Below are positions 1 through 10,789 of a stretch of DNA of 64,000 nt, in pieces (positions within the stretch are counted from its first letter, which is position 1; every line of letters begins with the position of its first letter). A program made the position numbers and the translations under genes. The notes under the pieces are model-generated. The model did no database searches and was not told where the DNA came from. It saw nothing but the letters and a program-made list of their open reading frames with translations. The stretch is from contig CP136069.1 in NCBI GenBank assembly GCA_032622095.1, positions 40,586,194 to 40,650,193 on the forward strand. The letters run 5' to 3'. The DNA comes from Siphonodentalium dalli (taxonomy: Eukaryota; Mollusca; Scaphopoda; Gadilida; Siphonodentaliidae).

Positions 1-56
1 TTTCTCGGGTATAAGAAAGATGGAGGGGAATTACGGCTTTGCTAGCTAGTGATTTA

Positions 57-300
57 TGGTACGTTCATACACTCTAAAATTTGGCAGGCATTTCGACATA
101 GAAAGGTACAATGTGCCAGAAACCGACTGCAAAAATGTTTATAAAATGCATCTGAACCACAGATAACTACATGACAAGTTAAAATTACGTAGTTCCCCTA
201 GTAGCGATGCTATCTAAATGTGCCTGTAAATAGCATGCAATTATATGGCAATAATCATTCATATGCAGGTATGTGAATACAGTGTGTTGACAGCAGCATT
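57..300 (+). mobile_element. Partial copy of a MITE-like family with GTACGTTCATA ends
   Basis: Begins with GGTACGTTCATACACT and shares internal blocks (AATGTGCCAGAAACC, ATGTGCCTGTAAA, CATGCAATTAT) with the fuller copies at 9544-9824 and 17959-18354. I cannot find its right terminal repeat, so this copy is truncated or its right end has decayed. No coding capacity. Confidence 0.5.
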
Positions 301-389
301 ACATGTGGAACTACCGACGCCATTTCGGTAGAACCGAAATTTGACTATTTTGATTGCCAGATATCGACTTTCAAAAGGGGATGCTTTAA

Positions 390-700
390 AAACTTTTTGA
401 ATTTTTGTCAGCCTAGCAAAAATTGTAAAGAGCGTACATGCTGCCGTCGCCCTAACGCGGTTAAATAATACAGAGCTTTCTCAATTATAATCTTTTGCAC
501 CCGTTGTTGACGATAAATGATCGATTCGAGTGTGTTTTTGCGATCCTTGTGCCATACAAATGGTGGCGATTGCAATTATTTTTCATTTTTTCTTTTGCCC
601 AGTAAGCTGATAATTAACTTACACATTTTTTACAAATTTGACAGGGCATCTTTAAAGATGGATTATCTCTTCCTCAACATGATGTATATAGTTTCATGGG
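390..700 (+). repeat. Diverged dispersed repeat (TAAAGAGCG family)
   Basis: Shares a series of blocks in the same order with 14640-15075 and with 29640-29960 and its duplicates: TTTGTCAGCCTAGCAAAA, AAAGAGCG, TGTGCCATACAAAT, CTTTTGCC and a terminal AAAGATGG. Copies are heavily diverged, so the family is old. The 62-codon open frame inside is not conserved between copies and is not called as a gene. Confidence 0.5.
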
Positions 701-1249
701 TATGAATAAATAATAAATAATCGAAGACACCTGTCCGGAAACGCGTCTATCAATTTATATTGATTTTATTTGAATTTTTTTTCGTATAAAATAACTCTGT
801 GTCGTTCAATAATGGTCCCTATTATTCACGACCGTCATTTATATTAGGCTTTTTTATAGTTATTTTAATTGTTGAAAATAAAAATATGCCACACTCAAGG
901 TCTTGTTTACCTGATTCGCACTTAATATTATAAACTTGATTTGCACGTAATATTACAAACTATATACAATCAATTGGAGACTGTTTGCGACTTGCATTCG
1001 TTCGGATCACCACGCTGGTGGCCTCTATCTAAACGTTCTAAATATAGTAACAAATATATTCCCATTAATTGTTACTATATTTGTCACATTATAATAAAAT
1101 AATATAAAATTAAATCGATGTCAAATGATAGAATCGTTTCCGGGGAGGGACTTCCAACTCATACGAGTTATTTCATACCCAGGAAACTATCTAAAAATTG
1201 TTATATAAAGATATAATCCATATATATATCCATCTTTAAAATTACTCAC
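701..1249. other. AT-rich non-coding stretch, presumed intron after exon 4
   Basis: No exon is recognised here. The only structure seen is a short inverted repeat, AAATATAGTAACAA at 1040-1053 with its complement at 1069-1082. The next NRF-like exon should encode the first membrane segment of the acyltransferase part; I do not find it, so it probably lies outside the window. Confidence 0.4.
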
Positions 1250-1346
1250 AGCGAGACTTTAGCTTTATCGTCCAATTCTAGGAAGGGATCCTGGCAAGCA
1301 GCGCTGTCTATGGTTACTCGATCGGCGAACGACCTGCCTTCAATAA
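1250..1346 (-). CDS. nrf-6-like: NRF-6-like gene, exon 4 (end of NRF domain)
   Basis: 97-bp exon. The acceptor is a T-rich run ending TTTTTGTAG (AG at 1348-1347); the donor is GTGAGTAAT starting at 1249. It begins in phase 1, completing an Ile codon started by exon 3, and ends in phase 2. It encodes residues 219-250, including DSAACQDPF. The cysteine (residue 236) and the following acidic stretch fit the last conserved cysteine of NRF domains, just before the first membrane helix. The reading frame runs into a stop within two codons past the donor, as expected at an exon-intron border. The call rests on matching splice phase and family pattern; an RNA read across 5482/1346 would confirm it. 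Confidence 0.7.
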
Positions 1347-1587
1347 CTACAAAAATACATTGGTTGGTGAAATATCGACTGCATATAGCTATACTGTGAA
1401 CCATTTCCCCAAACGGTACACCCAAATCAAAAACGGCATATTGAAACCGAAAAACAACTCCAGACTTAACAAAATAGTTCTTCCCAAAGACAACTTTGAT
1501 ATGACACATTCTGAAGGAAGACTGCGTGCGTTCTTTCCAAACAGCATTTGAGGGAGACTCGCAGAAAATAAAACATCGTCGTCCTAA

Positions 1588-1960
1588 GTGAATGCTCAGA
1601 CGACCACGATTCAATCGTCAGTGGAGGAATCGGGTCCAACGAAATCGTGGATAGTCTGTTCACACGATGTCGTCGCAGATGATGATATCGTGGGTTGTTC
1701 GTAAGCCATGGTTTACCACGCGTGCTTGACAACCATACGTCCTTTCCATCTACGACTTTTACGTACACACGACTGTGATTCCGTCGCAAGTGGATGTAAC
1801 CAAGGATACACCACGATTTCGCAACTGAAATCAAACAGTGCTTGATATTCATTTTAACTCGCGATCTTGTGAGCACGCGCAGTTCAACTATCGGTTACTA
1901 CTCACGGCGGAAAACTACCCACTCTACTTACGATTGAATCGTGGTCGTCTGAACGTTCAC
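1588..1960. mobile_element. MITE with about 31-bp TIRs and TAA target duplication
   Basis: Left end GTGAATGCTCAGACGACC and right end (reverse complement) GTGAACGTTCAGACGACC continue as matching inverted repeats through GATTCAATCGT. TAA flanks both sides (1585-1587 and 1961-1963). A 3-bp TWA target duplication is typical of PIF/Harbinger-type elements, so that superfamily is inferred. About 373 bp, no transposase. It sits in intron 3 of the NRF-like gene. Confidence 0.6.
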
Positions 1961-2196
1961 TAAATAACATCCCACCCCATCGGATCCTGTGCTGAGACTT
2001 TATACATATCAGATTGCTAGATAATGATTTATTGGCGAAAAACATCCACACGAGGACAGTTTGCTAATACAATGGATAATAGTATACAAAACATGTGATA
2101 ATAAAATATACAAGAACAAAATTACATAATATGCTAAGATGTACAAGGAGTCTCAGGATCATGTATCATATTTATGGTTTCCTAACTGTTATTTGC

Positions 2197-2440
2197 TCAG
2201 CACGAGAAGCAACGGATCAGTTTACATATTATTCGTGTTAGAGTGGGACAGTCATTTGTCAATATAGTAGTAAATTGATCGTTGGCGTTAATGCGTTGAA
2301 AATTTGGATTATGGTTAACCATTGATTCGAGAAGCTCTCTTCGTAGTTGTGAATATGCAGTGCATTCCATAAGGAAATGTATTTCATCTTCTACGACATC
2401 ATCGCAGCAAAACACTATGATGCTGGTACTGTAGGTCATA
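2197..2440 (-). pseudogene. Non-LTR retrotransposon ORF2 C-terminal fragment
   Basis: The minus strand encodes about 78 residues with CCDDVVEDEIHFLMEC followed by AYSQLRRELL. This is the cysteine/histidine knuckle (Cx0-2C...EDExHFLxxC...LR..L) commonly seen at the C-terminus of invertebrate LINE reverse transcriptases. It ends in a stop at 2197. Upstream coding sequence is missing: the 23-bp minisatellite abuts it directly, so only the tail of the retroelement remains. It is a dead insertion in intron 3 of the NRF-like gene. Exact clade (CR1, RTE, Jockey) is not determinable from this piece. Confidence 0.6.
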
Positions 2441-2451
2441 CTGAATTGCCA

Positions 2452-4594
2452 TAATGTTGCATGGTGGGGGACAATGATGTTGCACGGTAGGGGACAATGA
2501 TGTTGCATGGTAGGGGACAATGATGTTGCATGGTAGGGGACAATGATGTTGCATGGTGGGGGACAATGATGTTGCATGGTAGGGGACAATGATGTTGCAT
2601 GGTAGGGGACAATGATGTTGCACGGTAGGGGACAATGATGTTGCATGGTAGGGGACAATGATGTTGCATGGTAGGGGACAATGATGTTGCATGGTAGGGG
2701 ACAATGATGTTGCATGGTAGGGGACAATGATGTTGCATGGTAGGGGACAATGATGTTGCACGGTAGGGGACAATGATGTTGCATGGTGGGGGACAATGAT
2801 GTTGCACGGTAGGGGACAATGATGTTGCATGGTGGGGGACAATGATGTTGCATGGTAGGGGACAATGATGTTGCATGGTAGGGGACAATGATGTTGCACG
2901 GTAGGGGACAATGATGTTGCATGGTAGGGGACAATGATGTTGCATGATAGGGGACAATGATGTTGCATGGTAGGGGACAATGATGTTGCATGGTAGGGGA
3001 CAATGATGTTACATGGTAGGGGACAATGATGTTGCATGGTAGGGGACAATGATGTTGCATGGTAGGGGACAATGATGTTACATGGTAGGGGACAATGATG
3101 TTACATGGTAGGGGACAATGATGTTACATGGTAGGGGACAATGATGTTACATGGTAGGGGACAATGATGTTGCATGGTAGGGGACAATGATGTTGCATGG
3201 TAGGGGACAATGATGTTGCATGGTAGGGGACAATGATGTTGCATGGTAGGGGACAATGATGTTGCATGGTAGGGGACAATGATGTTGCATGGTAGGGGAC
3301 CATGATGTTGCATGGTAGGGGACCATGATGTTGCATGGTAGGGGACAATGATGTTGCATGGTAGGGGACAATGATGTTGCATGGTAGGGGACAATGATGT
3401 TGCATGGTAGGGGACAATGATGTTGCATGGTAGGGGACAATGATGGTGCATGGTAGGGGACAATGATGTTGCATGGTAGGGGACAATGATGTTGCATGGT
3501 AGGGGACAATGATGTTGCATGGTAGGGGACAATGATGTTGCATGGTAGGGGACAATGATGTTGCATGGTAGGGGACAATGATGTTACATGGTGGGGGACA
3601 ATGATGTTGCATGGTAGGGGACAATGATGTTGCATGGTAGGGGACAATGATGTTGCATGGTAGGGGACAATGATGTTGCATGGTAGGGGACAATGATGTT
3701 GCATGGTAGGGGACAATGATGTTGCATGGTAGGGGACAATGATGTTGCATGGTAGGGGACAATGATGTTGCATGGTAGGGGACAATGATGTTACATGGTG
3801 GGGGACAATGATGTTGCATGGTAGGGGACAATAATGTTACATGGTAGGGGACAATGATGTTGCATGGTAGGGGACAATGATGTTGCATGGTAGGGGACAA
3901 TGATGTTGCATGGTAGGGGACAATGATGTTGCATGGTAGGGGACAATGATGTTGCATGGTAGGGGACAATGATGTTGCATGGTAGTGGACAATGATGTTG
4001 CATGGTAGGGGACAATGATGTTGCATGGTAGTGGACAATGATGTTGCATGGTAGGGGACAATGATGTTGCATGGTAGGGGACAATGATGTTGCATGGTAG
4101 GGGACAATGATGTTGCATGGTAGTGGACAATGATGTTGCATGGTAGGGGACAATGATGTTGCATGGTAGGGGACAATGATGTTGCATGGTAGGGGACAAT
4201 GATGTTGCATGGTAGTGGACAATGATGTTGCATGGTAGGGGACAATGATGTTGCATGGTAGGGGACAATGATGTTGCATGGTAGGGGACAATGATGTTGC
4301 ATGGTAGGGGACAATGATGTTGCATGGTAGGGGACAATGATGTTGCATGGTAGGGGACACTGATGTTGCATGGTAGGGGACAATGATGTTGAATGGTAGG
4401 GGACAATGATGTTGCATGGTAGGGGACAATGATGTTGCATGGTAGGGGACAATGATGTTGCATGGTAGGGGACAATAATGTTGCATGGTAGGGGACAATG
4501 ATGTTGCATGGTAGGGGACAATAATGTTGCATGGTAGGGGACAATGATGTTGCACGGTAGGGGACAATGATGGTGCATGGTAGGGGACAATGAT
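2452..4594. repeat. 23-bp minisatellite, about 93 copies
   Basis: Head-to-tail copies of a 23-bp unit, core GTTGCATGGTAGGGGACA plus ATGAT. Variants include GCACGG, GGTGGGGG, TTACATGG, GACCATG and TAGTGGAC, with TAGTGGAC copies spaced 46 and 92 bp apart, showing local multi-unit duplication. Because 23 is not a multiple of 3 and the minus strand lacks stops, all three minus frames stay open with a 23-residue periodic peptide. These long frames are by-products of the repeat, not genes. Located in intron 3 of the NRF-like gene. Confidence 0.95.
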
Positions 4595-4744
4595 GTATAA
4601 ACATATATAAACAAACATAATATTATATCATAAATCGCACAAATTGCATATTATTGTCATGTATGTACTCTGAGTTATGTAAACAAACGCCATGGTATGT
4701 AAACAAACAGTACGTAAAGGGTATGCGATAAACAAAGGACTCAC

Positions 4745-4909
4745 CACCGGGAGACCCCGCTAATGAAATTTGGTTAGAAATGCCACCGATTTGTTTACAA
4801 CATACCGGTGCATAGCGCTCGTCTCTCAAGATTTCGGGGTTGAATGGGTCACCATGAAACACTCTCCTAAAATATCCACGATATGGAGTGTTTTGCTTAT
4901 CGCTTATTG
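4745..4909 (-). CDS. Possible extra (alternative) exon of the NRF-like gene
   Basis: On the minus strand a pyrimidine-rich acceptor ending TTTATATGCAG (AG at 4911-4910) precedes 165 open bases, followed by a donor GTGAGTCC at 4744. Start and end phases are both 1, the same as the border between exons 3 and 4, so inclusion would add 55 residues without shifting the frame. The peptide (for example GYFRRVFHGDPFNPEILRDE) is not a recognised part of NRF domains, where exons 3 and 4 join at normal length without it. It may be an alternative exon, an exonised repeat or chance. Confidence 0.25.
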
Positions 4910-5481
4910 CTGCATATAAAGAAACGCTCGGCTCACACAGTGAAAATAAAGCACAGAGAGGATGTCCTACACGAGTCAATTATGAGGACCAGACTTCATA
5001 TCTAACTTCGAACTAATGCCAAAATGTCACATCAAGTGTTCTATCTATATACATGTACATGAAATTGCATATAAGTATATCAACAAATCATAGCTGTAGT
5101 CCATGTCTTAGCAATAGTTTACCAATTCCATTGGTCCATTGGTCTGACAAGTATATATTCAATAATCAGTGTTGCATTTAGTTGGAGTCACTATACTACA
5201 TTTGTTTAATGGGGTTTTGTTTCAATTGACGGGGCTATACAGAATGGTGAATGGTCCTGTTAGTTTAATATTATAACCAAATTTTGATTTTTCAACAAAT
5301 ATGAATCGATTGTCGAATATATTCTTACTTGGAAGTTTAAATTTGTCCAATAATAGAGAGTTCGTGTTGGATTTTTCAAGATTTTGAACGCTTTGGTTCC
5401 GCTTGGAAATAACATTGCAGTTCAGAGGGGTGCACACGGTACATCCAATACATATACATATAATACGTAAAACTAACTTAC

Positions 5482-5581
5482 TATTCTTCATGACACTAAC
5501 GACGTCGGAATCGGAACAACTGCTTGGCGTGCATAGTCCCAGCTCCAAATACTTCGTCGTGCCATTTGGTCCTTTGGAAGA
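5482..5581 (-). CDS. nrf-6-like: NRF-6-like gene, exon 3
   Basis: 100-bp exon with acceptor CAATACACCAG (AG at 5583-5582) and donor GTAAGTTAG starting at 5481. It begins in phase 0, matching exon 2, and ends in phase 1, matching exon 4. It encodes residues 186-218 and holds the family signature YLELGLCTPSSCSDSDV: the GLCxPSSC motif with cysteines 202 and 207, characteristic of the NRF domain. An N-glycosylation site (NGT) lies at 191-193. Intron 2 upstream is 4972 bp and intron 3 downstream is 4135 bp, both filled with insertions. Confidence 0.85.
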
Positions 5582-6384
5582 CTGGTGTATTGAAGATATA
5601 TATATATGTGTGTGTATATTATCCTCTGATGTAAACGTGTGCACATAACATATAAGTTCAGGTAATGAGAAATATGATGTTAAAAATACATTGATTTAAT
5701 CTTGTTGTCTAGAGGCCTTTCGTGCATGATGCACTAAATCTTAGACTGATATGTTTTATTTATTCGTCGACATATCTTATCTCTCTTTCCAAATGACGAA
5801 GACATAATAAGAATGTTAAACTGAGCCATTAAAACCAGACTCTCGAACAAGCTCCGTGTTATAGAGTGTGAAGAAGCTGGAATTTCCATTACAACCAGCA
5901 AGCATAAGGCCCGTTCCAAACGACGGATTTTTGTCGACTCGAATCTAATACCAGACCCACAATTGTATTAAATTCGTCAAAAATGCGACGTTTGAAACAA
6001 TTAGATCCGTGTCAGACGCATCACAGACGAATCTCCGTCCAATTCAGACGAATCTTCGTCGGTGATGCGTCTGAAATCCGTCTTGGTTTCAAACGACGGA
6101 TGTTTGACGACTCGAATCTAATACATGTGACGAGAAGAGCCGAAAGTTGCCGAAGAACGAATGCAAATGATATGATAATGATATGATAATGATATAATAA
6201 TGAGGGTGTTCCCCTTATCTGCGGAAATACCAACATGACGTCATTTGTCGCACGCTCTCTTTGTTATAAACTAATCAAGACAGATATATCTATAAGCATT
6301 TCTTAGGTAACATTGTGCAAATTGGGATTATTTTGGTAGTTTGATTTCTCAACGAACATGGCATGTCACTGACTCACATCTTAT

Positions 6385-7593
6385 AATGGATATAGTATTA
6401 ATGATTTATAATAATTCATATATACCGATATAAGGGGTAGGGGTTGTAGCAACTGATTTATAATAATTCATATATACCGATATAAGGGGTAGGGGTTGTA
6501 GCAACTGATTTATAATAATTCATATAGCCTGATATTCCTTATTGTAAGGAATAGGGGTGGTAGTCCATGATGTACAATAATTAATATATACCGGTATTAC
6601 TTATTATAAGGGGTAGGGGTGGTACCATGCACTGATTTATAATAATTCATATATACCTGCATTACTTAATATGATGGGTATAGGGGTGGTAACCTCTTAT
6701 TTATAATAATTCATATAGTCCAATATTACGTGATTATAAGGAGCAGAGTGGTAGCCTGTGATTTATAATAATTTATATATACCGGTATTACTTACTATAA
6801 GGGGTAGGGGTGGTAGCCTCAGATTTATAATAATTCATATAAACCGGTATTACTTATTATGAGGGGTAGGGATGGTAGCCTATGATTTATAATAATTCAT
6901 AGATACCGGTATTCCTTATTATACAGGATATAGGTGGTAGCCTATGATTTATAATAATTAATATATTCCGGTATTCCTTATTATAAGGGGTAGGGTGGTA
7001 GTCTCTTATTTATAATAATTCTTGTATACCTGTATTTACATGCATGGTATACACATATATGGCAATTGGTTGCACGATATAACATTTATTTGTAGCGACT
7101 ATTATAGTATATTATATAACTATATGTACTATATACATCCTCATATTTATAATAATTCATATATTCCAATATTACGTGATTATAAGGGGCAGAGTGGTAG
7201 CCTGTGATTTATAATAATTTATATATACCGGTATTACTTATTATAAGGGGTAGGGGTGGTAGCCTCAGATTTATAATAATTCATATAAACCGGTATTACT
7301 TATTATGAGGGGTAGGGATGGTAGCCTATGATTTATAATAATTCATATATACCGGTATTCCTTATTATACAGGATATAGGTGGTAGCCTATGATTTATAA
7401 TAATTAATATATTCCGGTATTCCTTATTATAAGGGGTAGGGGTGGTAGTCTCTGATTTATAATAATTCTTGTATACCTGTATTTACATGCATGGCATACA
7501 CATATATGGCAATTGGTTGCACGATATAACATTTATTTGTAGCGACTATTATAGTATATTATATAACTATATGTACTATATACATCCTCATAT
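6385..7593. repeat. 60-65-bp tandem repeat array with an internal 446-bp duplication
   Basis: About 17 copies of a unit with GATTTATAATAATTCATATA, CCGGTATT and AAGGGGTAGGGGTGGTAG. A non-repeat insert (7022-7143, starting near TGTATACCTGTATTTACATG) appears again at 7469-7593. Together with flanking units this shows one 446-bp tandem duplication (about 6703-7146 and 7148-7593). Short open frames here are not conserved as proteins. Confidence 0.85.
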
Positions 7594-7613
7594 ACATGTG
7601 CTCGCGCTGCAAT

Positions 7614-7615
<2 letters not shown>

Positions 7616-7651
<36 letters not shown>

Positions 7652-7690
7652 ATTTATACTGTATTTTAGTATATATATATATATATATAT
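7616..7690. repeat. (TA)n microsatellite, two runs
   Basis: Two TA runs (about 7619-7646 and 7670-7690) separated by ATAATTTATACTGTATTTTAG. An 11-base C run follows at 7759-7769. Confidence 0.95.
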
Positions 7691-7859
7691 GTATAAGTTC
7701 CAGGGAGCGGCTAGAGGGTCTCCGTTGTGGGTGTCCACCTTGGGGAATTCCAATTGCACCCCCCCCCCCTTGATCAGAATCAGACAAATACACAAGTTTT
7801 GCATAATTACACCGCCCTTGCACCTCAGTGCTCAAGCCTAATATGCTATATGTTCACAA

Positions 7860-8690
7860 ACCATGGTTCTATATTCCCGGTATGAGAACATTCAAATATT
7901 TTAACCTGAAAAATTGCATAAATCCTAACATCTATAGTGGTCTAACTACAGATAAATGCACACGGCTACGGGCAAGAGAGCAGGACACACCGGACTGACA
8001 ATGGTTGTTCGGCCCGGTGTGAGAACATTTAGAAAACTATACAAGAAAATTGCAAATCCTAACATCTGGACTGGCCTCAACTGAAGCTTTCCTGTTGGCC
8101 ATGCACGGGGGAGGGACAACGACACACCGGGCCGACCATGGTTCGGCCCGGTGCGGAAATTTTTTGAAATCTGAACAAGAAAATCGCAAAATCCTAGCAT
8201 CTAGACTAGCCTCAAGCCTTCCTAGAGTTGGAAATTTCCAACCTGACACCCCGACTTAGGTTGGAAAATTTCCAACTGATGACAATTCCAATGACAATGT
8301 TTTCCAAATGGATGACAATATTGTTTTTTTAAAATTAACTAGCAGTTTTTGACTGGCCACGGGGGAGGGACCTGGACACAAGCTTTCCAAGTGTAGGAAT
8401 TTTTCAACCTGTCACCCACCTGAGGTTGGAAAATTTCCAACTGATGACCATTTGAGTCCAAAATTTTGACAAAAAATAGGAAAATATGCAAATATTGGTC
8501 CAAAAACAATTAATTCCCCTAATAAATTGTTTGAAAATCAAACTACAAGAACATTTTCAACCTATTGTTGGTGTGAAATTTCCAACTAATGATTTGGCAG
8601 GTATGAAATTTCCAACTGTTGAAAATTTTGACCAAAGTTGGGGGGTGAGACACCCCCAACCCCCCTGTCGCCACGTCTCTGTAGTATAAC
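7860..8690 (+). repeat. Dispersed repeat with about 2.5 internal 140-150-bp direct repeats
   Basis: Tandem segments each contain GGCCCGGTG, a GAACAAGAAAAT-like stretch, AATCCTAACATCT and GGACACACCGG. The second half (GTTGGAAATTTCCAACCTG and the AACAATTAATTCC region) recurs inverted at 22080-22620. Palindromic TTGGAAATTTCCAA motifs are frequent. No coding potential recognised. Lies within the 3-kb TIR element. Confidence 0.6.
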
Positions 8691-8900
8691 ATACCGGTAG
8701 ATATAGGCCTCTATATCTACGCGTGACCATTTTGTGACGGTAACCGGGAATCCACCTTTAAATAAATCGACCGATGTATTAGATTCGACGCGACGAAGAT
8801 GCGTCCGTCTGAAACAAAATTGACCGCAGTCGCACCACCGACGGATTTAATACAATTAGATTCGAGTCGACAAAAATCCGTCGTTTGGAACGGGCCTTAA

Positions 8901-9268
8901 AGATACGGGCGGCGTTGGCGGTGGGTATGCTGTTAAAATATTCAACTCTGTCAAAAACCGCCATAAACAGAAAAAATAGTAAAATATAGACAGACCTTGT
9001 TCTTATACCAATCAGAAATATGGCATACACACATTTTTGTGTGATTAACCAATATAATTGCGCTGTGTTATGTAAACAGAAGCGCAACTTCTGTAACACG
9101 AGCAGGCTCTTGTTTATGTACACCATCGTACGTCTTGGCGACAATATAATATTTACGCGCTGAATGTGTTTGGCATATGAACAAAAACTATATATAGTTT
9201 AATATTCCTTCTGTTGATGGCGATTTGAACAAATATGCATATTTCTGCAACGAACGCCGCCCGTACCT
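8901..9268. mobile_element. TTAA-target MITE (piggyBac-like), copy 1
   Basis: TTAA at 8897-8900 and 9269-9272 flanks inverted ends AGATACGGGCGGCGTT and (reverse complement) AGGTACGGGCGGCGTT, 15 of 16 matching. It shares the subterminal blocks GGCGGTGGGTAT and GTCAAAAACCGCCA with the element at 33748-34241, which lies in the opposite orientation. 368 bp, no transposase. TTAA target use is characteristic of piggyBac-type transposases; that assignment is inferred. Inserted exactly at the end of the 3-kb TIR element. Confidence 0.7.
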
Positions 9269-9543
9269 TTAAGTCAGTGTCAACCTGTCACAACATTTAT
9301 CAGTAAAGCGATACAGGCAATCAGGTGATACAGCGTTCGATTCGCCACATAGCTAAAATAGGGAAATAATTTTTCTGCCACATTGATCATTTCACAAAGT
9401 GTTCACAAAATTACCGATTTCGACAATTAATTAAAGACTAAAAACGTCTATAAAGAGCTTGATCGGATATTTAATCATAATTGATGAGCCATGTACGTTC
9501 ACCCTTTCGTTACTAAGTACTCATCGACGAGTAGTTCCCGAAA

Positions 9544-9824
9544 TGTACGTTCATACACTCGCAAATTTGCCATGCATTCTTTGCCATGCATTCATTTTGG
9601 TATAGATAGCTACAATGTGCCAGAAACCAAATGCAAAAACGCTTATAAAATGCATCGGTACCATATCTAACTTCACGAGGAGTAAAAAAAACTATGCAGT
9701 TCCACTAGTAGTGATGCTTTCGAAATTTGCCTGCAAATGGACTGAACATTCTGGCACCATAGGGATTTCAATGAGAAAATGGCTGCAAAAAATGCCGTCC
9801 AACTTGCCAGTGTATGAACGTTCC
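9544..9824. mobile_element. MITE-like element with GTACGTTCATACACT ends
   Basis: Left end TGTACGTTCATACACTCGCA, right end (reverse complement) GGAACGTTCATACACTGGCA. Internal blocks (ACAATGTGCCAGAAACC, GTTCCACTAGTA) match 57-300 and 17959-18354. About 281 bp. The 88-codon open frame across it is a by-product. Located in intron 2. Confidence 0.55.
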
Positions 9825-10283
9825 GTTCCCTTAGGATATGATCAGATATTAAGTTCAACTTATGTCGAAATTAATATCTGAACATTTCCCTAGAATGGAT
9901 AGGAATCATTCTGCCTTTGTTACATAATGTCTGAACGTCGTCTGCTTATATATTCTGAACACCCATCCAGGTGAATAATATATCATTCCAATGTATAATT
10001 TTACAACTAATTTATTTAGTAAAGGAATGGATAATGGTGGTGTATCTTTTCCCTGAACTTTCCATATACATTTTGCGATATAAAATATTAATGCTCAGTC
10101 AGGGGGAGTAGATCTAGAAATCTATCTTTTGAAAAACTTTTAATTGAAATATGCATGTGCATAACCTTATAAACCTCTTGTGTGTTTTGGGTATTGACAT
10201 AGTTGAAAAGTGCCTTGAAAAGACATTTTCTATAAATTGTGTTGTTAGTTATAGTGCCGTGAAGAGATATAGATCAGCATTAA
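9825..10283. other. Intron 2 sequence without recognised features
   Basis: AT-rich; no conserved frame, tandem repeat or terminal inverted repeat seen. Confidence 0.5.
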
Positions 10284-10528
10284 CCGTTCCACGACGGGAG
10301 CTGTGCTGGTGCAAGTGCATTATCTTATATCTACAATTCTCCCAAGTGGAGCCTGGCAAATATCAGTGAATGCACTGGCTTACAGGGTCAATGTAAATAT
10401 TGTTAGGCCAATGTATTTTCTTATATATGCGAGGCTCCCTATATATGGGAGACTCGCATATATAAGAGAATGCATTGACACAGGTTTTTTTTCTCCAAAT
10501 TTCAGGAAGCTACAGTTATGGTAGGGGG
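10284..10528. mobile_element. Diverged member of the hairpin-bearing TTAA element family
   Basis: Starts after TTAA (10280-10283) with CCGTTCCACGACGGGAGCTG, matching the start of the element at 30854 (CCATTTCATGACGGGAACTG). Contains an imperfect hairpin (about 10409-10478) with CTTATATATGCGAGGC and CTCGCATATATAAGAGAATG. The right end is decayed (TATGGTAGGGGG). It ends about 25 bp from the donor of NRF-like exon 2. It is older than the copies in the duplicated array and shows the family was already here. Confidence 0.6.
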
Positions 10529-10553
10529 TATCTGGATAAAGTTTGGAACTCAC

Positions 10554-10741
10554 GTCGTAGTAGAGGCTTCGTCTGTCCAGCCTAACGGTCGCCGTCACGG
10601 CACAATACTTGCCGACGAATGTGTGTTGTGACTTATTGTTGTCGTAGGTGTGTGAGATGACCACACATTCATCGTAATACGCCAGCCATCGAAGGTTACC
10701 CTGCATAATACCGCTCGGTGGCTTAAATTGACTGTCGATCA
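10554..10741 (-). CDS. nrf-6-like: NRF-6-like gene, exon 2
   Basis: 188-bp exon. Acceptor TTTTTAATTCAG (AG at 10743-10742), donor GTGAGTTCC starting at 10553. The phase 1 start joins the last base of exon 1 to form Met123; it ends in phase 0. Encodes residues 123-185 with the NRF-domain core DSQFKPPSGIMQGNLRWL followed by YYDEC (Cys148) and GKYC (Cys169). The PPSGxxxGNxxxxGxxDEC-type motif is the best conserved part of this family. An NKS glycosylation site lies near residue 158. This is the strongest single exon for the family call. Confidence 0.88.
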
Positions 10742-10789
10742 CTGAATTAAAAATAACAAGCATATGTCATCCCATTGCGGAACCATAAT

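Larger units (their letters stand above)
5907..8897. mobile_element. 3-kb non-autonomous element with long TIRs, TA target site
   Basis: A perfect 43-bp inverted repeat starting AGGCCCGTTCCAAACGACGG bounds the region, and weaker inverted similarity continues inward (TTGTATTAAAT then CGTC). TA flanks both ends (5905-5906, 8898-8899). The left arm holds a second, direct copy of the subterminal block (CAAACGACGGATGTTTGACG near 6090). There is no transposase: the interior is tandem repeats (6385-7593), (TA)n near 7615-7690 and a dispersed repeat. Superfamily uncertain. It lies in intron 2 of the NRF-like gene. Confidence 0.65.

Noticed and set aside
1466-1876. 136-codon minus-strand open frame
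   Set aside because: It spans most of the TAA-flanked MITE and the adjacent intron, with no family motifs.
2452-4594. CRISPR-like array
   Set aside because: The repeats are directly adjacent with no unique spacers, and the setting is an intron of an animal gene.
2197-4618. Long minus-strand open frames (up to 496 codons) of His/Pro/Cys-rich repeats
   Set aside because: They are translations of the stop-free 23-bp minisatellite in all three frames; only the non-repeat tail at 2197-2440 has protein-family character.
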